From an uncultured Pantoea sp. (GTDB taxonomy: Bacteria; Pseudomonadota; Gammaproteobacteria; Enterobacterales; Enterobacteriaceae), in the NCBI GenBank assembly GCA_913778495.1, contig CAJYVD010000034.1, positions 186,001 to 250,000 of the forward strand: a stretch of 64,000 nucleotides of DNA, given 5' to 3'. Below, in pieces: positions 38,625 through 48,172 of the stretch. Under the pieces are notes generated by a model. It worked only from the letters and a program-made list of their open reading frames with translations, searched no databases and was not told the DNA's origin. A program made the translations under genes and the position numbers. Position 1 is the stretch's first letter. Every line of letters begins with the position of its first letter.

Positions 38625-39845
38625 TTACGCCTGATATTTACGCATGGTCAGCGTGGCGTTGGTGCCGCCAAAGCCGAAGCTGTTGGACATCACCGTCGTC
38701 AGCGCTTTCTCCGTTGGCTGGGTGACAATGTTCAGACCTTTGCCCGCTTCATCCAGCTCTTCCACGTTGATACTTGGCGCGATAAAGCCGTGCTCCAGCA
38801 TCAGCAGCGTATAAATCGCTTCCTGCACGCCCGCCGCACCCAGCGAGTGGCCGGTCATGGCTTTGGTGGCTGACAGGTAAGGTGAGTTGTCACCAAACAC
38901 TTCGCGAATGGCGCCGAGTTCTTTAACGTCGCCCACCGGCGTGGAGGTGCCGTGCGTATTAAGATAGTCGATTGGCGTGTCGACGCCGTGCATCGCCATT
39001 TTCATGCAGCGCACCGCGCCTTCACCGGAAGGTGCCACCATATCGGCGCCGTCAGAGGTGGCGCCGTAGCCGACGATCTCAGCATAGATATGCGCACCGC
39101 GCGCCAGCGCGTGCTCCAGCTCTTCCACGACAACCATGCCGCCGCCGCCCGCGATCACAAAGCCGTCACGGTTAGCGTCGTAAGTACGTGAAGCCTTTTC
39201 TGGCGTCTCGTTGTATTTGGTAGAAAGCGCGCCCATGGCGTCAAACTCACAGGCCATTTCCCACGTCAGTTCTTCACCGCCGCCCGCAAACACCACGTCC
39301 TGCTTACCAAGCTGAATCTGTTCAACCGCGTTACCGATGCAGTGCGCAGATGTCGCACAGGCGGAGCTGATGGAGTAGTTCACGCCGTGGATTTTGAACG
39401 GCGTGGCCAGGCAGGCAGACACGCCTGATGCCATCGCTTTCGTTACCACGTACGGACCCACACCTTTTAAACCACGCGGGCCGCGCATCGCATCTGCGCC
39501 AAAGACCTGAAAACGAGGAGAACCGCCGCCGGAGCCCGCGATCAGGCCAACGCGCGGGTTGTTCTGATACTGCTCATCGGTCAGGCCGGAATCTTTTACC
39601 GCTTCTTCCATCGACAGGTACGCGTAAATTGACGCATCACTCATGAAACGTACAATTTTGCGATCGATAAGCCCGGCGGTATCCAGCTTGACGTTACCCC
39701 ACACGTGGCTGCGCATTCCGGCTTCTTTCATCTCTTCAGAGAAAGTGATGCCAGAACGGCCTTCACGCAGAGAGGCCAGCACTTCCTGCTGGTTATTACC
39801 AATACTGGAAACGATACCCAGGCCAGTAATCACTGCACGTTTCAT
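38625..39845 (-). CDS. fabB: Beta-ketoacyl-ACP synthase I
   Basis: 406 aa, the E. coli length. Condensing enzyme needed for elongation of unsaturated fatty acids. Catalytic Cys in [13 protein letters not shown] (about residue 163), His in [11 protein letters not shown] and His in [10 protein letters not shown]. Monocistronic with its own terminator. The upstream region carries a FabR-like palindrome and a FadR-like box, as expected from E. coli. Confidence 0.98.
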   Translation of the reverse strand: MKRAVITGLGIVSSIGNNQQEVLASLREGRSGITFSEEMKEAGMRSHVWGNVKLDTAGLIDRKIVRFMSDASIYAYLSMEEAVKDSGLTDEQYQNNPRVGLIAGSGGGSPRFQVFGADAMRGPRGLKGVGPYVVTKAMASGVSACLATPFKIHGVNYSISSACATSAHCIGNAVEQIQLGKQDVVFAGGGEELTWEMACEFDAMGALSTKYNETPEKASRTYDANRDGFVIAGGGGMVVVEELEHALARGAHIYAEIVGYGATSDGADMVAPSGEGAVRCMKMAMHGVDTPIDYLNTHGTSTPVGDVKELGAIREVFGDNSPYLSATKAMTGHSLGAAGVQEAIYTLLMLEHGFIAPSINVEELDEAGKGLNIVTQPTEKALTTVMSNSFGFGGTNATLTMRKYQA

Positions 39846-39889
39846 TCAATAGTCCTCAATTACCCATCTTTTGGAATGACGTGCACTCT

Positions 39890-39907
39890 AGCGTACAGTT
39901 GTACGCC
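39890..39907. promoter_or_regulatory. Candidate FabR operator of fabB
   Basis: AGCGTACAGTTGTACGCC is a near-perfect palindrome of the E. coli FabR type (AGCGTACA-N2-TGTNCGCT), about 45-62 bp upstream of the fabB start. FabR represses fabA and fabB in response to the ratio of unsaturated to saturated acyl thioesters. Confidence 0.75.
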
Positions 39908-39908
39908 G

Positions 39909-39925
39909 AACAAGTCCGATCAGCC
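39909..39925. promoter_or_regulatory. Candidate FadR site upstream of fabB
   Basis: AACAAGTCCGATCAGCC matches the FadR consensus AACTGGTCNGACCNGTT at 10 of 15 specified positions and adjoins the FabR-like box. In E. coli FadR activates fabB. This copy is degenerate. Confidence 0.45.
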
Positions 39926-40001
39926 ATTTCCTTTTGTAAATTTGCGTCATGTGACGGCACTCGCTAAAATCGCGCCACTGCCTGAAAAATGAGCCTTTCC
40001 C

Positions 40002-42011
40002 GTGACCGCATCCGCCATCAAACACGCCCAACTGACCTGGAACGATCAGGGTACACCTGTTTCCCGAGCGTTCGACGATGTCTATTTCTCAAACGATAAC
40101 GGGCTTGAAGAGACGCGCTATGTGTTCCTTGATGGCAACCAGATTCCGGCGCGCTTTGCTCATCACCCGCGCGATCTGTTTATCGTTGCCGAGAGCGGCT
40201 TTGGCACGGGTCTCAACTTTCTTACGCTGTGGCAGGCATTTGATGATTATTGCGCACAGCATCCACAAGCGACGCTACAGCGACTGCACTTTATTAGCTG
40301 TGAGAAATTCCCTCTCACGCGCAGCGACCTTGCTGCCGCCCATGCGCACTGGCCTGAGCTGGCGCCGTGGGCTGAGCCGCTGCAACAGCAGTGGCCCGAG
40401 GCCCTGCCGGGCTGCCAGCGCCTGCTGTTTAATGGCGGCAAAATCACCCTCGATCTGTGGTTTGGGGATATTAACGTCTTAATTGACACCTTTGATGACA
40501 GCCTGAACCGTCAGGTAGACGCATGGTTTCTTGACGGTTTTGCGCCGGCAAAAAATCCCGATATGTGGACACCCGCCCTGTTCAGCGCCATGGCGCGGCT
40601 GGCGCGGCCAGAGGGCACGTTAGCGACCTTTACCTCTGCGGGTTTTGTTCGCCGCGGCCTGCAAGACGCCGGTTTTGACGTGATGAAGCGCAAAGGCTTT
40701 GGCCGCAAGCGTGAAATGCTGGTTGGCACCTTGCGCGCCGCCCCGCCGCTGCCGCACAGCCAGCCTTGGTATGCACGTCCGCAGGCGCAGACGCGCGACG
40801 TGGCGCTGATTGGCGGCGGCTTGGCCAGCGCGATGCTGGCGCTGGCGCTGCTGCGCCGCGGCTGGAACGTCACCCTCTATTGCGCCGATGACGCCCCCGC
40901 GCTAGGTGCCTCCGGCAACCGCCAGGGTGCACTTTACCCGCTGTTAAATCAGCACGACCCGGCGCTGGCCACCTTCTTCCCTGCCGCCTTTTCGTTTGCA
41001 CGTCGTCTTTATGAAACGCTGCCGGTGATGTTTGAGCACAGCTGGAGCGGCGTGCTACAGCTGGGTTGGGACGATAAAAGCCGCCACAAAATAGCGCAAA
41101 TGCTGAACATGGATCTGCCCTCTGGCATTGCGTGCGCCGTGACGCCCGCCGAGGCAGAGGCGCTTGCGGGGGTGCCGCTGGGTCACGGCGGTGTTTTCTA
41201 CCCGCGCGGCGGCTGGCTTTCCCCCGCCGAACTGACCAGCAGCGTGCTTGAAGCGGCGCAGCGGCTGGGCTTGCGCCAGCACTGGCTGCATAAGCTGACG
41301 CAGCTGGAACCGCACGACGAAGGCTGGACGCTTCACTTTTCCGCACAGCCTGACGCGGTACACGCGCAGGTGGTGCTCGCCAGCGGCCCCGCGCTGTTGG
41401 ATCTGGCACAAACGCGGGCGCTGCCGGTCTATCCGGTGGCGGGTCAGGTGAGCCACGTGCCGGGTGCTCCTACGCTGGATGCGCTGCAAACCGTGCTGTG
41501 CTATGACGGCTACCTGACGCCGCGCAGCCCTCAATTCGGCACGCATTGTATTGGAGCCAGTTATCATCGTGGCGACACCGACACGGCGTTTCGCACGGAG
41601 GATCAGCAGCAAAACCGTCAGCGCCTGATCGACTGTCTGCCGCAAGCAGACTGGCCGCAGGCGGTGAGCGTGGCGGATAATGCGGCACGGGTCGGCGTGC
41701 GCTGCGCCAGTCGTGATCATCTCCCCATGAGCGGCAGCGTGCCCGATTACGACGCAACACTGCATCACTATGCCGATCTCGCGCAGCAGCGCCAGCGCGG
41801 CGCGCCCATTGCATCGGCGCCGGTTTACAGCGGATTGTTTGTGTTGGGCGCGCTGGGATCGCGCGGCATTTGCAGCGCCCCGCTGGCAGCGGAAGTGCTG
41901 GCCGCGCAGATGAGCGGCGAACCTCAACCGCTCGACGCCGCCACGCTGGCGGCGCTCAATCCAAATCGGTACTGGGTGCGGAAACTGCTGAAGGGAAAGA
42001 AAGCGGAATAA
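40002..42011 (+). CDS. mnmC: Bifunctional tRNA mnm5s2U biosynthesis enzyme MnmC
   Basis: 669 aa (E. coli 668). N-terminal SAM-dependent methyltransferase (about 1-250; [17 protein letters not shown] and [12 protein letters not shown]) and C-terminal FAD-dependent oxidase (from about 265; [17 protein letters not shown]). Converts cmnm5U34 to mnm5U34 in wobble positions of several tRNAs. The start codon is GTG at 40002; the N-terminus aligns with E. coli from [18 protein letters not shown]. Divergent from fabB. Confidence 0.97.
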   Translation: MTASAIKHAQLTWNDQGTPVSRAFDDVYFSNDNGLEETRYVFLDGNQIPARFAHHPRDLFIVAESGFGTGLNFLTLWQAFDDYCAQHPQATLQRLHFISCEKFPLTRSDLAAAHAHWPELAPWAEPLQQQWPEALPGCQRLLFNGGKITLDLWFGDINVLIDTFDDSLNRQVDAWFLDGFAPAKNPDMWTPALFSAMARLARPEGTLATFTSAGFVRRGLQDAGFDVMKRKGFGRKREMLVGTLRAAPPLPHSQPWYARPQAQTRDVALIGGGLASAMLALALLRRGWNVTLYCADDAPALGASGNRQGALYPLLNQHDPALATFFPAAFSFARRLYETLPVMFEHSWSGVLQLGWDDKSRHKIAQMLNMDLPSGIACAVTPAEAEALAGVPLGHGGVFYPRGGWLSPAELTSSVLEAAQRLGLRQHWLHKLTQLEPHDEGWTLHFSAQPDAVHAQVVLASGPALLDLAQTRALPVYPVAGQVSHVPGAPTLDALQTVLCYDGYLTPRSPQFGTHCIGASYHRGDTDTAFRTEDQQQNRQRLIDCLPQADWPQAVSVADNAARVGVRCASRDHLPMSGSVPDYDATLHHYADLAQQRQRGAPIASAPVYSGLFVLGALGSRGICSAPLAAEVLAAQMSGEPQPLDAATLAALNPNRYWVRKLLKGKKAE

Positions 42012-42020
42012 AGGCACTAT

Positions 42021-42043
42021 CACGCGGCAGCCTGCGCCGCGTG
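42021..42043. terminator. Hairpin between convergent mnmC and yfcL
   Basis: CACGCGGC and GCCGCGTG are perfect 8-bp arms around a 7-nt loop in the 34-bp gap between convergent genes. No clean T-run follows, so a terminator role is only likely from position. Confidence 0.5.
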
Positions 42044-42045
42044 GG

Positions 42046-42327
42046 TTAAGCGGTCTGACGCGCCTGCTGGAACAGATTGTCCCACATACCTACCACCAGC
42101 GCCTGATCGCGCGGAGACAACTCGCCGGCGGCGATGGCATTTTGCAAACTGTTGCTCACCTTCGCCTGCAGCGCTTCCGGCGTATGCTCGCCGCTCTGTT
42201 CAATTTCCGCAACCGCCAGCGTTAAGTGGCCGCGCAGATAGCCGCTGGCAAACAGTTCGTCGTCGCTGGCATGGTCAACCATATCGTCGATCAGCGCGAG
42301 GATGCGGGACTCGAATTCTACAATCAT
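42046..42327 (-). CDS. yfcL: YfcL family protein
   Basis: 93 aa (E. coli YfcL 92). Small acidic helical protein of unknown function; the segment [20 protein letters not shown] followed by [10 protein letters not shown] is nearly identical to E. coli. Last gene of the aroC-mepA-yfcA-epmC-yfcL cluster, 31 bp after epmC. Confidence 0.93.
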   Translation of the reverse strand: MIVEFESRILALIDDMVDHASDDELFASGYLRGHLTLAVAEIEQSGEHTPEALQAKVSNSLQNAIAAGELSPRDQALVVGMWDNLFQQARQTA

Positions 42328-42358
42328 CGTATTAATCCTTTAGGTGAAGGCGGGCGGA

Positions 42359-42904
42359 TCACAACGCTTCCGGCCAGGGAAAATGGGCTGCGCTCAGCGC
42401 TGGCGTGCCGTAATAGTGCTGGAGTGCCGCGATAAAACGGGCCGGGCGCGGCGGAATGCCCTGCGCCAGCCAGTGCATCACCTGCGCATGAACCTTGCGC
42501 TGAAACCCGATGCGGTCAGGTTCGCAGTCGCCTTCCAGGTTGTCGCAGCTGACATTAAACGGAAAATTGGCGGCGGCGCAGAACATCCATTCCAGCGCCT
42601 GCGGTTTAACCTCAACCGCCTCAAACTGGCTTTGCGTCTGCGCATCGCGGCCATCAGGGCAATACCAATAGCCAAAATCTACCTGCTGACGGCGCGCCTC
42701 ACCGGCAATGCACCAGTGCGAAATTTCATGCAGCGCACTGGCATAAAAGCCGTGAGCAAACACAATGCGGTGCCAGGGCGAACTCTCATCAGCAGGAAGA
42801 TAGATGGGTTCGTCGTCGCCTTTAATTAGACGCGTCTGAAAGGCGTCTTTGAAGCAGCCATCAAAAATGTCGATCAGCTGCTGATAATGATGCTCAGTGC
42901 TCAT
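42359..42904 (-). CDS. epmC: Elongation factor P hydroxylase EpmC
   Basis: 181 aa (E. coli YfcM/EpmC 182). Hydroxylates the beta-lysyl-modified lysine of EF-P. The metal-site segment AHGFYASALHEISHWCIAGE is conserved, followed by FGYWYCPDGRDAQTQSQFE. The partners EpmA and EpmB are not in this window. Confidence 0.95.
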   Translation of the reverse strand: MSTEHHYQQLIDIFDGCFKDAFQTRLIKGDDEPIYLPADESSPWHRIVFAHGFYASALHEISHWCIAGEARRQQVDFGYWYCPDGRDAQTQSQFEAVEVKPQALEWMFCAAANFPFNVSCDNLEGDCEPDRIGFQRKVHAQVMHWLAQGIPPRPARFIAALQHYYGTPALSAAHFPWPEAL

Positions 42905-42971
42905 AATAGTTTAATCTTTAAAAAAACCGGCGCCATTGTCGCACTGGCAGCCGGTCTTGACGAGTGTTCAA

Positions 42972-43769
42972 TTACAGCGTGGCAAACCAGGCCATGAGTT
43001 CACTGCCATGGCTGTCCCATAACAGTTTGGCGCTCATCACGGCGGATACCGTGACCACCATCGGCCGAATCAGTTTTTGTCCTCGGCTCAGCACCAGGCG
43101 TGCCCCCAACCGCGCGCCGATAAACGCGCCGATCAGCATGACAATGCCGGTGCCCCATACCACTTTGCCGCCGAACATAAAGAACAGCAGGCTGCCAAAG
43201 TTGGAGGTGAAATTCAGCACTTTCGCATGCGCCGTGGCTTTCGCAAGATTGAATCCACACAGCGTGACAAACGCCAGCGCATAAAAGGACCCTGCTCCCG
43301 GCCCAAAAAAGCCGTCGTAAAAGCCGACGCAGCCGCCGCCGACCAAGGCATACGCGAGCCCATGCAAGCGCTGTTCGCGATCCACCTCACCCAAACGCGG
43401 CATCAGCAGAAACCAGCAACCAATGGCGAGCAGCAGCAGTGGCAGCACCTGACGCAGCACGTCAGCCTGAATGTGCTGTATCAACACCGCGCCGCAGACT
43501 GCGCCAATAAAGGTCATCGCAATATTAAGCCGCTGCTCGCGCAGGTTTACCGCACCGCGTCGCACAAAATAGAGGCTGGCAGAAAATGAACCGCCAACGG
43601 ACTGTAATTTATTGGTTGCCAGCGCCTGTGCCGGGGAAAGGCCCGCCGCCAGCAGTGAGGGCACCGACAGTAATCCGCCGCCGCCCGCAATCGAATCAAT
43701 AAACGCCGCTAACACCGCAACCAGAAACAGCACGCCCAGCAGCAGTGGGCTAACAACGAACAGATCCAT
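42972..43769 (-). CDS. yfcA: TSUP-family membrane protein YfcA
   Basis: 265 aa (E. coli 269). About eight hydrophobic segments; TauE/SafE (TSUP) family of putative sulfite, sulfonate or organic-anion exporters. The motif AAFIDSIAGGGGLLSVPSLL and its internal counterpart GFYDGFFGPGAGSF are typical. Substrate unknown. Lies between mepA and epmC as in E. coli. Confidence 0.93.
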   Translation of the reverse strand: MDLFVVSPLLLGVLFLVAVLAAFIDSIAGGGGLLSVPSLLAAGLSPAQALATNKLQSVGGSFSASLYFVRRGAVNLREQRLNIAMTFIGAVCGAVLIQHIQADVLRQVLPLLLLAIGCWFLLMPRLGEVDREQRLHGLAYALVGGGCVGFYDGFFGPGAGSFYALAFVTLCGFNLAKATAHAKVLNFTSNFGSLLFFMFGGKVVWGTGIVMLIGAFIGARLGARLVLSRGQKLIRPMVVTVSAVMSAKLLWDSHGSELMAWFATL

Positions 43770-43829
43770 TCACGTCTCATTGCAATTAGTCATTACACCC
43801 ACAGCGGTGCGCCAGGGTACGGGATCACC

Positions 43830-44654
43830 TTAAAGCAGGTGGCGGTCCAACAGCGCCTGGCACGACGGCGGCAGCGGCGGTGGGGCTTTTTTTATCGGGG
43901 GCTGGCTGCCCGGTTTTTTCGGCAAGAACCAGCTTTCCAGCTCCGCGCCGCAGCCATCGCCGGGCGGCGGCGGTGGCTGGTCTTCGCATTCGAGACTGTT
44001 CGCCGGACAGCGTAAACGCACGTGCATGTGCGCGCGGTGGGCAAACCACGGCCGTACTTTGTTCAGCCATGTCCGATCCTGACCCGCATCGGCACACAGC
44101 TGCTTTTTAATCGCTGGGTTAACAAAAATACGCGTCACATCAGGATCGTTGGCGGCCAGCTTTATCAGGCTATCAATTTGCGGCTGCCAATGACGCGCGA
44201 TGACCTGCTTGTCGTCCGGCGCCACCAAATCCAGCGGCTGAGGTTTGAGCAGCTGCTGCGCCGTCCAACGCGTTTGCGGCAGCTGCAGCCAGATATCCAC
44301 GTCCAGTCCGGTTTGGTGGCTCGCGTGCCCGCTGCTGAAACGCCCTCCCGCGGCCATACCCATATCGCCAATCAGCACCTGCCCCAGCTGGCGTTGATGC
44401 GCCTGCTGGCTTAGGCGTTGAATAAACGCGATGAGCGCGGGATGACCGTAATAGCGGCGCTGATCCTGCCGCATGACCTGATAGTTCGGGGCGTTGAGCG
44501 GCAGTGACTGTGCGCCCACGATGCAGCCGTTGGCGAAGCTGCCAATTGACTGCGGGCTACCGGGAATGGGCTGGTGAATTTGCTGCCACGGTGTGGCGGC
44601 CGTGGCGGCCACGCTGCCTAACAGGGCAGCAAGCGCGATAAGCTGGCGGCGCAT
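43830..44654 (-). CDS. mepA: Penicillin-insensitive murein endopeptidase MepA
   Basis: 274 aa, the E. coli length. Periplasmic LAS-family metalloendopeptidase cleaving D-Ala-mDAP cross-links. Signal peptide ends ATAATA around residue 20. Zinc ligands are in [14 protein letters not shown] and the C-terminal [11 protein letters not shown]. Cys residues C-SLECEDQ and GDGCGAE are conserved. The start at 44654, 7 bp after the aroC stop, gives [14 protein letters not shown]; the longer frame to 44705 would overlap aroC. Confidence 0.94.
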   Translation of the reverse strand: MRRQLIALAALLGSVAATAATPWQQIHQPIPGSPQSIGSFANGCIVGAQSLPLNAPNYQVMRQDQRRYYGHPALIAFIQRLSQQAHQRQLGQVLIGDMGMAAGGRFSSGHASHQTGLDVDIWLQLPQTRWTAQQLLKPQPLDLVAPDDKQVIARHWQPQIDSLIKLAANDPDVTRIFVNPAIKKQLCADAGQDRTWLNKVRPWFAHRAHMHVRLRCPANSLECEDQPPPPPGDGCGAELESWFLPKKPGSQPPIKKAPPPLPPSCQALLDRHLL

Positions 44655-44661
44655 CAGGGCG

Positions 44662-45747
44662 TTACCAGCGTGGCACGCTGCTGTTGACGTCACCGTTTTG
44701 CGCACGCTGGCGCAGCAGGTGATCCATCAACACGATCGCCATCATCGCTTCGGCAATCGGCACTGCGCGGATGCCCACGCACGGATCGTGGCGGCCTTTG
44801 GTGATCATCTCCACTTCTTCGCCGGTGCGGGTAATGGTATTGCCCGGCACGGTGATGCTGGACGTGGGCTTCATCGCCAGATTAGCGCTGATGGTTTGTC
44901 CGCTGCTGATGCCGCCAAGGATGCCGCCAGCATGATTGCTCTGGAAACCGTTGGCGCGCAGTTCGTCACGATGCTGGCTGCCCCGCTGGTTGATCACCGC
45001 GAAGCCATCGCCAATCTCCACGCCTTTTACCGCATTGATGCTCATTAGCGCATGCGCCAGATCGGCATCCAGGCGATCAAACACCGGCTCGCCTAAGCCC
45101 GGCGGAACGTTTTCCGCCATCACGGTCACTTTCGCGCCGATGGAGTCACCCTCTTTTTTCAGGGCGCGCATCAGCTCGTCCAGGGCATCCAGCTTGTCAG
45201 CATCGGGGCAGAAAAACGGGTTTTCTTCGACGATAGACCAATCTTTGAGCTCGCAGGCCACGTCGCCAATCTGCGCCAGATAGCCGCGCACCTGAATGCC
45301 GTGCTTCATGTGCAGGTATTTTTTGGCGATAGCGCCAGCGGCGACGCGCATGGCGGTTTCGCGCGCGGAAGAGCGTCCGCCGCCGCGATAGTCGCGCAGC
45401 CCATATTTCTGTTCGTAGGTGTAGTCAGCGTGACCGGGCCGGAACAGATCTTTGATCGCACCGTAATCTTGTGAGCGCTGATCGGTGTTTTCAATCAGCA
45501 AACCGATAGAGGTGCCCGTGGTGAGGCCTTCAAACACGCCGGACAAGATCTTGACCTGATCGGGCTCGCGGCGCTGCGTGGTATAGCGCGACGTGCCGGG
45601 GCGACGGCGATCGAGATCGTGCTGGATATCCGCTTCCGTCAGCGGGATACCTGGCGGCACGCCATCAACAATGCAGCCAAGCGCAATGCCATGCGACTCG
45701 CCAAAGGTGGTAACGCGAAAAACGTGTCCGATGCTGTTTCCGGCCAT
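44662..45747 (-). CDS. aroC: Chorismate synthase AroC
   Basis: 361 aa, as in E. coli. Forms chorismate from EPSP with reduced FMN. Signature segments: [20 protein letters not shown], the [19 protein letters not shown] stretch, and the C-terminal [18 protein letters not shown]. First of the aroC-mepA-yfcA-epmC-yfcL group, 46 bp after prmB. Confidence 0.98.
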   Translation of the reverse strand: MAGNSIGHVFRVTTFGESHGIALGCIVDGVPPGIPLTEADIQHDLDRRRPGTSRYTTQRREPDQVKILSGVFEGLTTGTSIGLLIENTDQRSQDYGAIKDLFRPGHADYTYEQKYGLRDYRGGGRSSARETAMRVAAGAIAKKYLHMKHGIQVRGYLAQIGDVACELKDWSIVEENPFFCPDADKLDALDELMRALKKEGDSIGAKVTVMAENVPPGLGEPVFDRLDADLAHALMSINAVKGVEIGDGFAVINQRGSQHRDELRANGFQSNHAGGILGGISSGQTISANLAMKPTSSITVPGNTITRTGEEVEMITKGRHDPCVGIRAVPIAEAMMAIVLMDHLLRQRAQNGDVNSSVPRW

Positions 45748-45793
45748 GGAGATTCCTTGTTGCGATGTTGCGGGCGAACGCCCGCCCTATTTT

Positions 45794-46726
45794 TTAGTCT
45801 TTATAGAAAGAGAAATGATGCTGCGCCGCGATAATCTGCTCGCGCGTGAGCATAAACACGCCGTCCCCGCCGTTATCAAACTCCAGCCAGGTAAACGGCA
45901 CGTCAGGATACTGTTCCATCATGTGCACCATGCTGTTACCCACTTCGCAAATCAGTACGCCATGATCGCTGAGGTAATCCGGCGCACAGGCGAGAATGCG
46001 GCGCACCAGCTTAAGGCCGTCGCTCCCCGCCGCCAGACCCAGCTCAGGCTCGTGGCGATATTCGCCGGGCAGATCGTCCATATCTTCTGCATCCACGTAC
46101 GGAGGATTGGTGACGATCAGGTCATATTTCAGCTGGGGCAGCTGGCGGAACAGATCGGCGCGAATCGGTGTGACGTGGTGCAGCAAGCCGTGCGCTTCAA
46201 TGTTGTGCTCTGCCACCGCCAGCGCGTCGCTGGAGATGTCTACCGCATCCACTTCCGCGTCCGGGAACGCATACGCACAGGCGATAGCGATACAGCCACT
46301 GCCGGTGCACATGTCGAGAATATGCTGCGGCTGCTCGGTCAGCAGGCCCGCGAAGCGGTTTTCAATCAGCTCGCCAATCGGTGAACGCGGCACCAGCACG
46401 CGCTCATCCACAAAAAATTCGTGGCCGCAGAACCAGGCTTTGTTGGTGAGATAAGCGACCGGAATGCGCTCGTTGACGCGGCGGATAACGCGCTCAACGA
46501 CACGATGCCGTTCGCTGGCGGTCAGGCGCGCGTGGCGCATGTCTTCTGGGATATCCAGCGGCAGCCACAGCGTTGGCAGCACCAGTTGGACGGCTTCGTC
46601 CCAGGCATTGTCCGTGCCGTGACCATACCAAATACCCGCTGCCGTAAAACGGCTGACCGCCCAGCGCAGCATATCCTGAATGGTGTGCAGCTCGTTCACT
46701 GCCTCATCGACGAAAATCTTGTCCAC
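45794..46726 (-). CDS. prmB: Ribosomal protein uL3 glutamine methyltransferase PrmB
   Basis: 310 aa, exactly the E. coli length when the GTG at 46726 is used; GGAGG lies 5 nt upstream. SAM motif [18 protein letters not shown] and the glutamine-methyltransferase motif [12 protein letters not shown]. The extra upstream sequence to 46816 has no support. Methylates a glutamine of ribosomal protein L3. Divergent from smrB. Confidence 0.96.
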   Translation of the reverse strand: MDKIFVDEAVNELHTIQDMLRWAVSRFTAAGIWYGHGTDNAWDEAVQLVLPTLWLPLDIPEDMRHARLTASERHRVVERVIRRVNERIPVAYLTNKAWFCGHEFFVDERVLVPRSPIGELIENRFAGLLTEQPQHILDMCTGSGCIAIACAYAFPDAEVDAVDISSDALAVAEHNIEAHGLLHHVTPIRADLFRQLPQLKYDLIVTNPPYVDAEDMDDLPGEYRHEPELGLAAGSDGLKLVRRILACAPDYLSDHGVLICEVGNSMVHMMEQYPDVPFTWLEFDNGGDGVFMLTREQIIAAQHHFSFYKD

Positions 46727-46878
46727 GTAGCCCTCCGCAGGCCGTAATATCAATCGGCCGATAGTTTGCCATGAAGCCCGAAAGAATTCAGCGCAGCGAG
46801 GTGAAAAAGCTGACATTTGTTGACGCTTAGCGTTAAGGTAAGGGGCAGAATCCAGCCATTTCTGATAACTTCCAATTC

Positions 46879-47427
46879 ATGAATAAAAAAACGCCGCTCA
46901 GTCAGGACGATCAGGCGCTGTTTCGTCAATTAATGACCGGGACGCGTAAGCTCAAACAAGACACCATTGTCCATAAACCTGCCGTTAAGACGCGCGAAGT
47001 GCCACTCAAGCGTCTGCTTTCCGAACAGGCCGACAACAGTCACTACTTCTCGGATGAATTCCAGCCGCTGCTGTCGAATGACGGCCCGATGCGCTACGTG
47101 CGCGCCGATGTTAGCCACTACGAACTCAAAAAGTTACGCCGCGGCGACTACACGCCGGAGATTTTTCTCGATCTGCATGGGCTCACTCAGCAGCAGGCAA
47201 AACAGGAGTTAGGCGCGCTCATTGCCGCCTGCCGCCGCGAGCATCTGTTTTGCGCCAGCGTCATGACCGGGCACGGCAAACATATTCTTAAGCAGCAGAC
47301 GCCTTTGTGGCTGGCTCAGCATCCGCACGTGATGGCCTTTCATCAGGCACCGAAGTTGTTTGGCGGCGACGCGGCGCTGTTGGTGCTGATTGAAGTTGAG
47401 GAGTGGCACCCTCCAGAACTGCCCTGA
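46879..47427 (+). CDS. smrB: Ribosome rescue endonuclease SmrB
   Basis: 182 aa (E. coli 183). Smr-domain nuclease that cleaves mRNA at collided ribosomes. N-terminal ribosome-binding region, then the Smr domain with [20 protein letters not shown] and the loop TGHGKHIL. E. coli has HGHGKHIL at the loop; Thr at the first position is common in other Smr proteins. Standalone on plus, divergent from prmB. Confidence 0.95.
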   Translation: MNKKTPLSQDDQALFRQLMTGTRKLKQDTIVHKPAVKTREVPLKRLLSEQADNSHYFSDEFQPLLSNDGPMRYVRADVSHYELKKLRRGDYTPEIFLDLHGLTQQQAKQELGALIAACRREHLFCASVMTGHGKHILKQQTPLWLAQHPHVMAFHQAPKLFGGDAALLVLIEVEEWHPPELP

Positions 47428-47447
47428 GCAGGGCAAATATGGGGAGC

Positions 47448-47478
47448 ATCATAAAGGAAGGGCCGCTTCAGCGGCCCA
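47448..47478 (-). terminator. Candidate terminator of sixA
   Basis: Hairpin GGGCCGCT-TC-AGCGGCCC (47460-47477) 10 bp after the sixA stop, followed on minus by TTCCTTTAT. The T-tract is imperfect. Confidence 0.55.
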
Positions 47479-47486
47479 CGGAAGGG

Positions 47487-47972
47487 TTACATGGCTTTGG
47501 CTAATTTGGACGGGCTGACCTGCCAGGCCAAAGTGCCGTTGCCCTGCGTCGCATCCTCGACGTTCACACAGGCGATGGCGGACGTGGCGAACATCGGCGG
47601 CGTTTCTTGATGGCATAGCTCCGACACCAGATAGCCCACCAGCGGTAAATGTGAGATCACCAACACCGATTTCACCCCCTGGCTTGCCAGTGCGTGCAGA
47701 TAGCACGCGACTTGGCCGGGATCGCCGCCCGGCGTCAGCTCGGGTAAGATATCTTCGCCTTCCGGCAGTTTCAGCGCTTCCCGCACCGTGGCGAGCGTTT
47801 GTTGCGCACGCAGATAAGGGCTGACTAACACCCGGTCAATGTCCGGCGCCTGGCTGTTAAGCCAGCTCGCCATCTGGCGCGATTCGTCACAGCCACAGAT
47901 CGTTAGCGGACGAACCGCATCACTTGCTGCCTCCAACGCTGCATCGCCATGACGCATGATAAAAACTTGCAT
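47487..47972 (-). CDS. sixA: Phosphohistidine phosphatase SixA
   Basis: 161 aa, the E. coli length. Histidine-phosphatase fold with the RHG motif MRHGDAA (H8). In E. coli SixA dephosphorylates the nitrogen PTS protein NPr and was earlier linked to ArcB. The E. coli fimbrial cluster yfcO-yfcV that lies between smrB and sixA is absent; only 59 bp separate the two genes here. Confidence 0.95.
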   Translation of the reverse strand: MQVFIMRHGDAALEAASDAVRPLTICGCDESRQMASWLNSQAPDIDRVLVSPYLRAQQTLATVREALKLPEGEDILPELTPGGDPGQVACYLHALASQGVKSVLVISHLPLVGYLVSELCHQETPPMFATSAIACVNVEDATQGNGTLAWQVSPSKLAKAM

Positions 47973-48108
47973 AAAGCACCGCTGTTGTTTGTCGATATCG
48001 TCGGTACCACAGCACCAGACGCTTCATTCTGCGAATGAACGGTGTGTTTTACCCCAATGGATTGAGTATAGTCAACCGGTTGTTTATTAAATAAGCACCT
48101 TCCAGATT

Positions 48109-48135
48109 AGGCCGCGCCGGACCACTGCGCGGCCT
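48109..48135. repeat. Hairpin between fadJ and sixA
   Basis: AGGCCGCG (48109-48116) and CGCGGCCT (48128-48135) are perfect arms, about 40 bp downstream of the fadJ stop. No T-tract on minus. Possibly the end structure of the fadIJ transcript. Confidence 0.45.
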
Positions 48136-48172
48136 CGTTTCTAACTCGCTGAATCTGAGCGGCTATTCATAT

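Noticed and set aside
41055-42023. 322-codon ORF antisense to mnmC
   Set aside because: It lies entirely inside the well-conserved MnmC gene; the Arg/His/Gln-rich translation is typical of the complementary strand of GC-rich coding DNA.
43830-44705. Longer MepA start at 44705
   Set aside because: It would overlap aroC by 44 bp and disrupt the signal peptide; the start at 44654 gives the family length of 274.
46727-46816. N-terminal extension of PrmB
   Set aside because: GTG at 46726 has a strong GGAGG and gives exactly the E. coli length; the extension includes the promoter region towards smrB.
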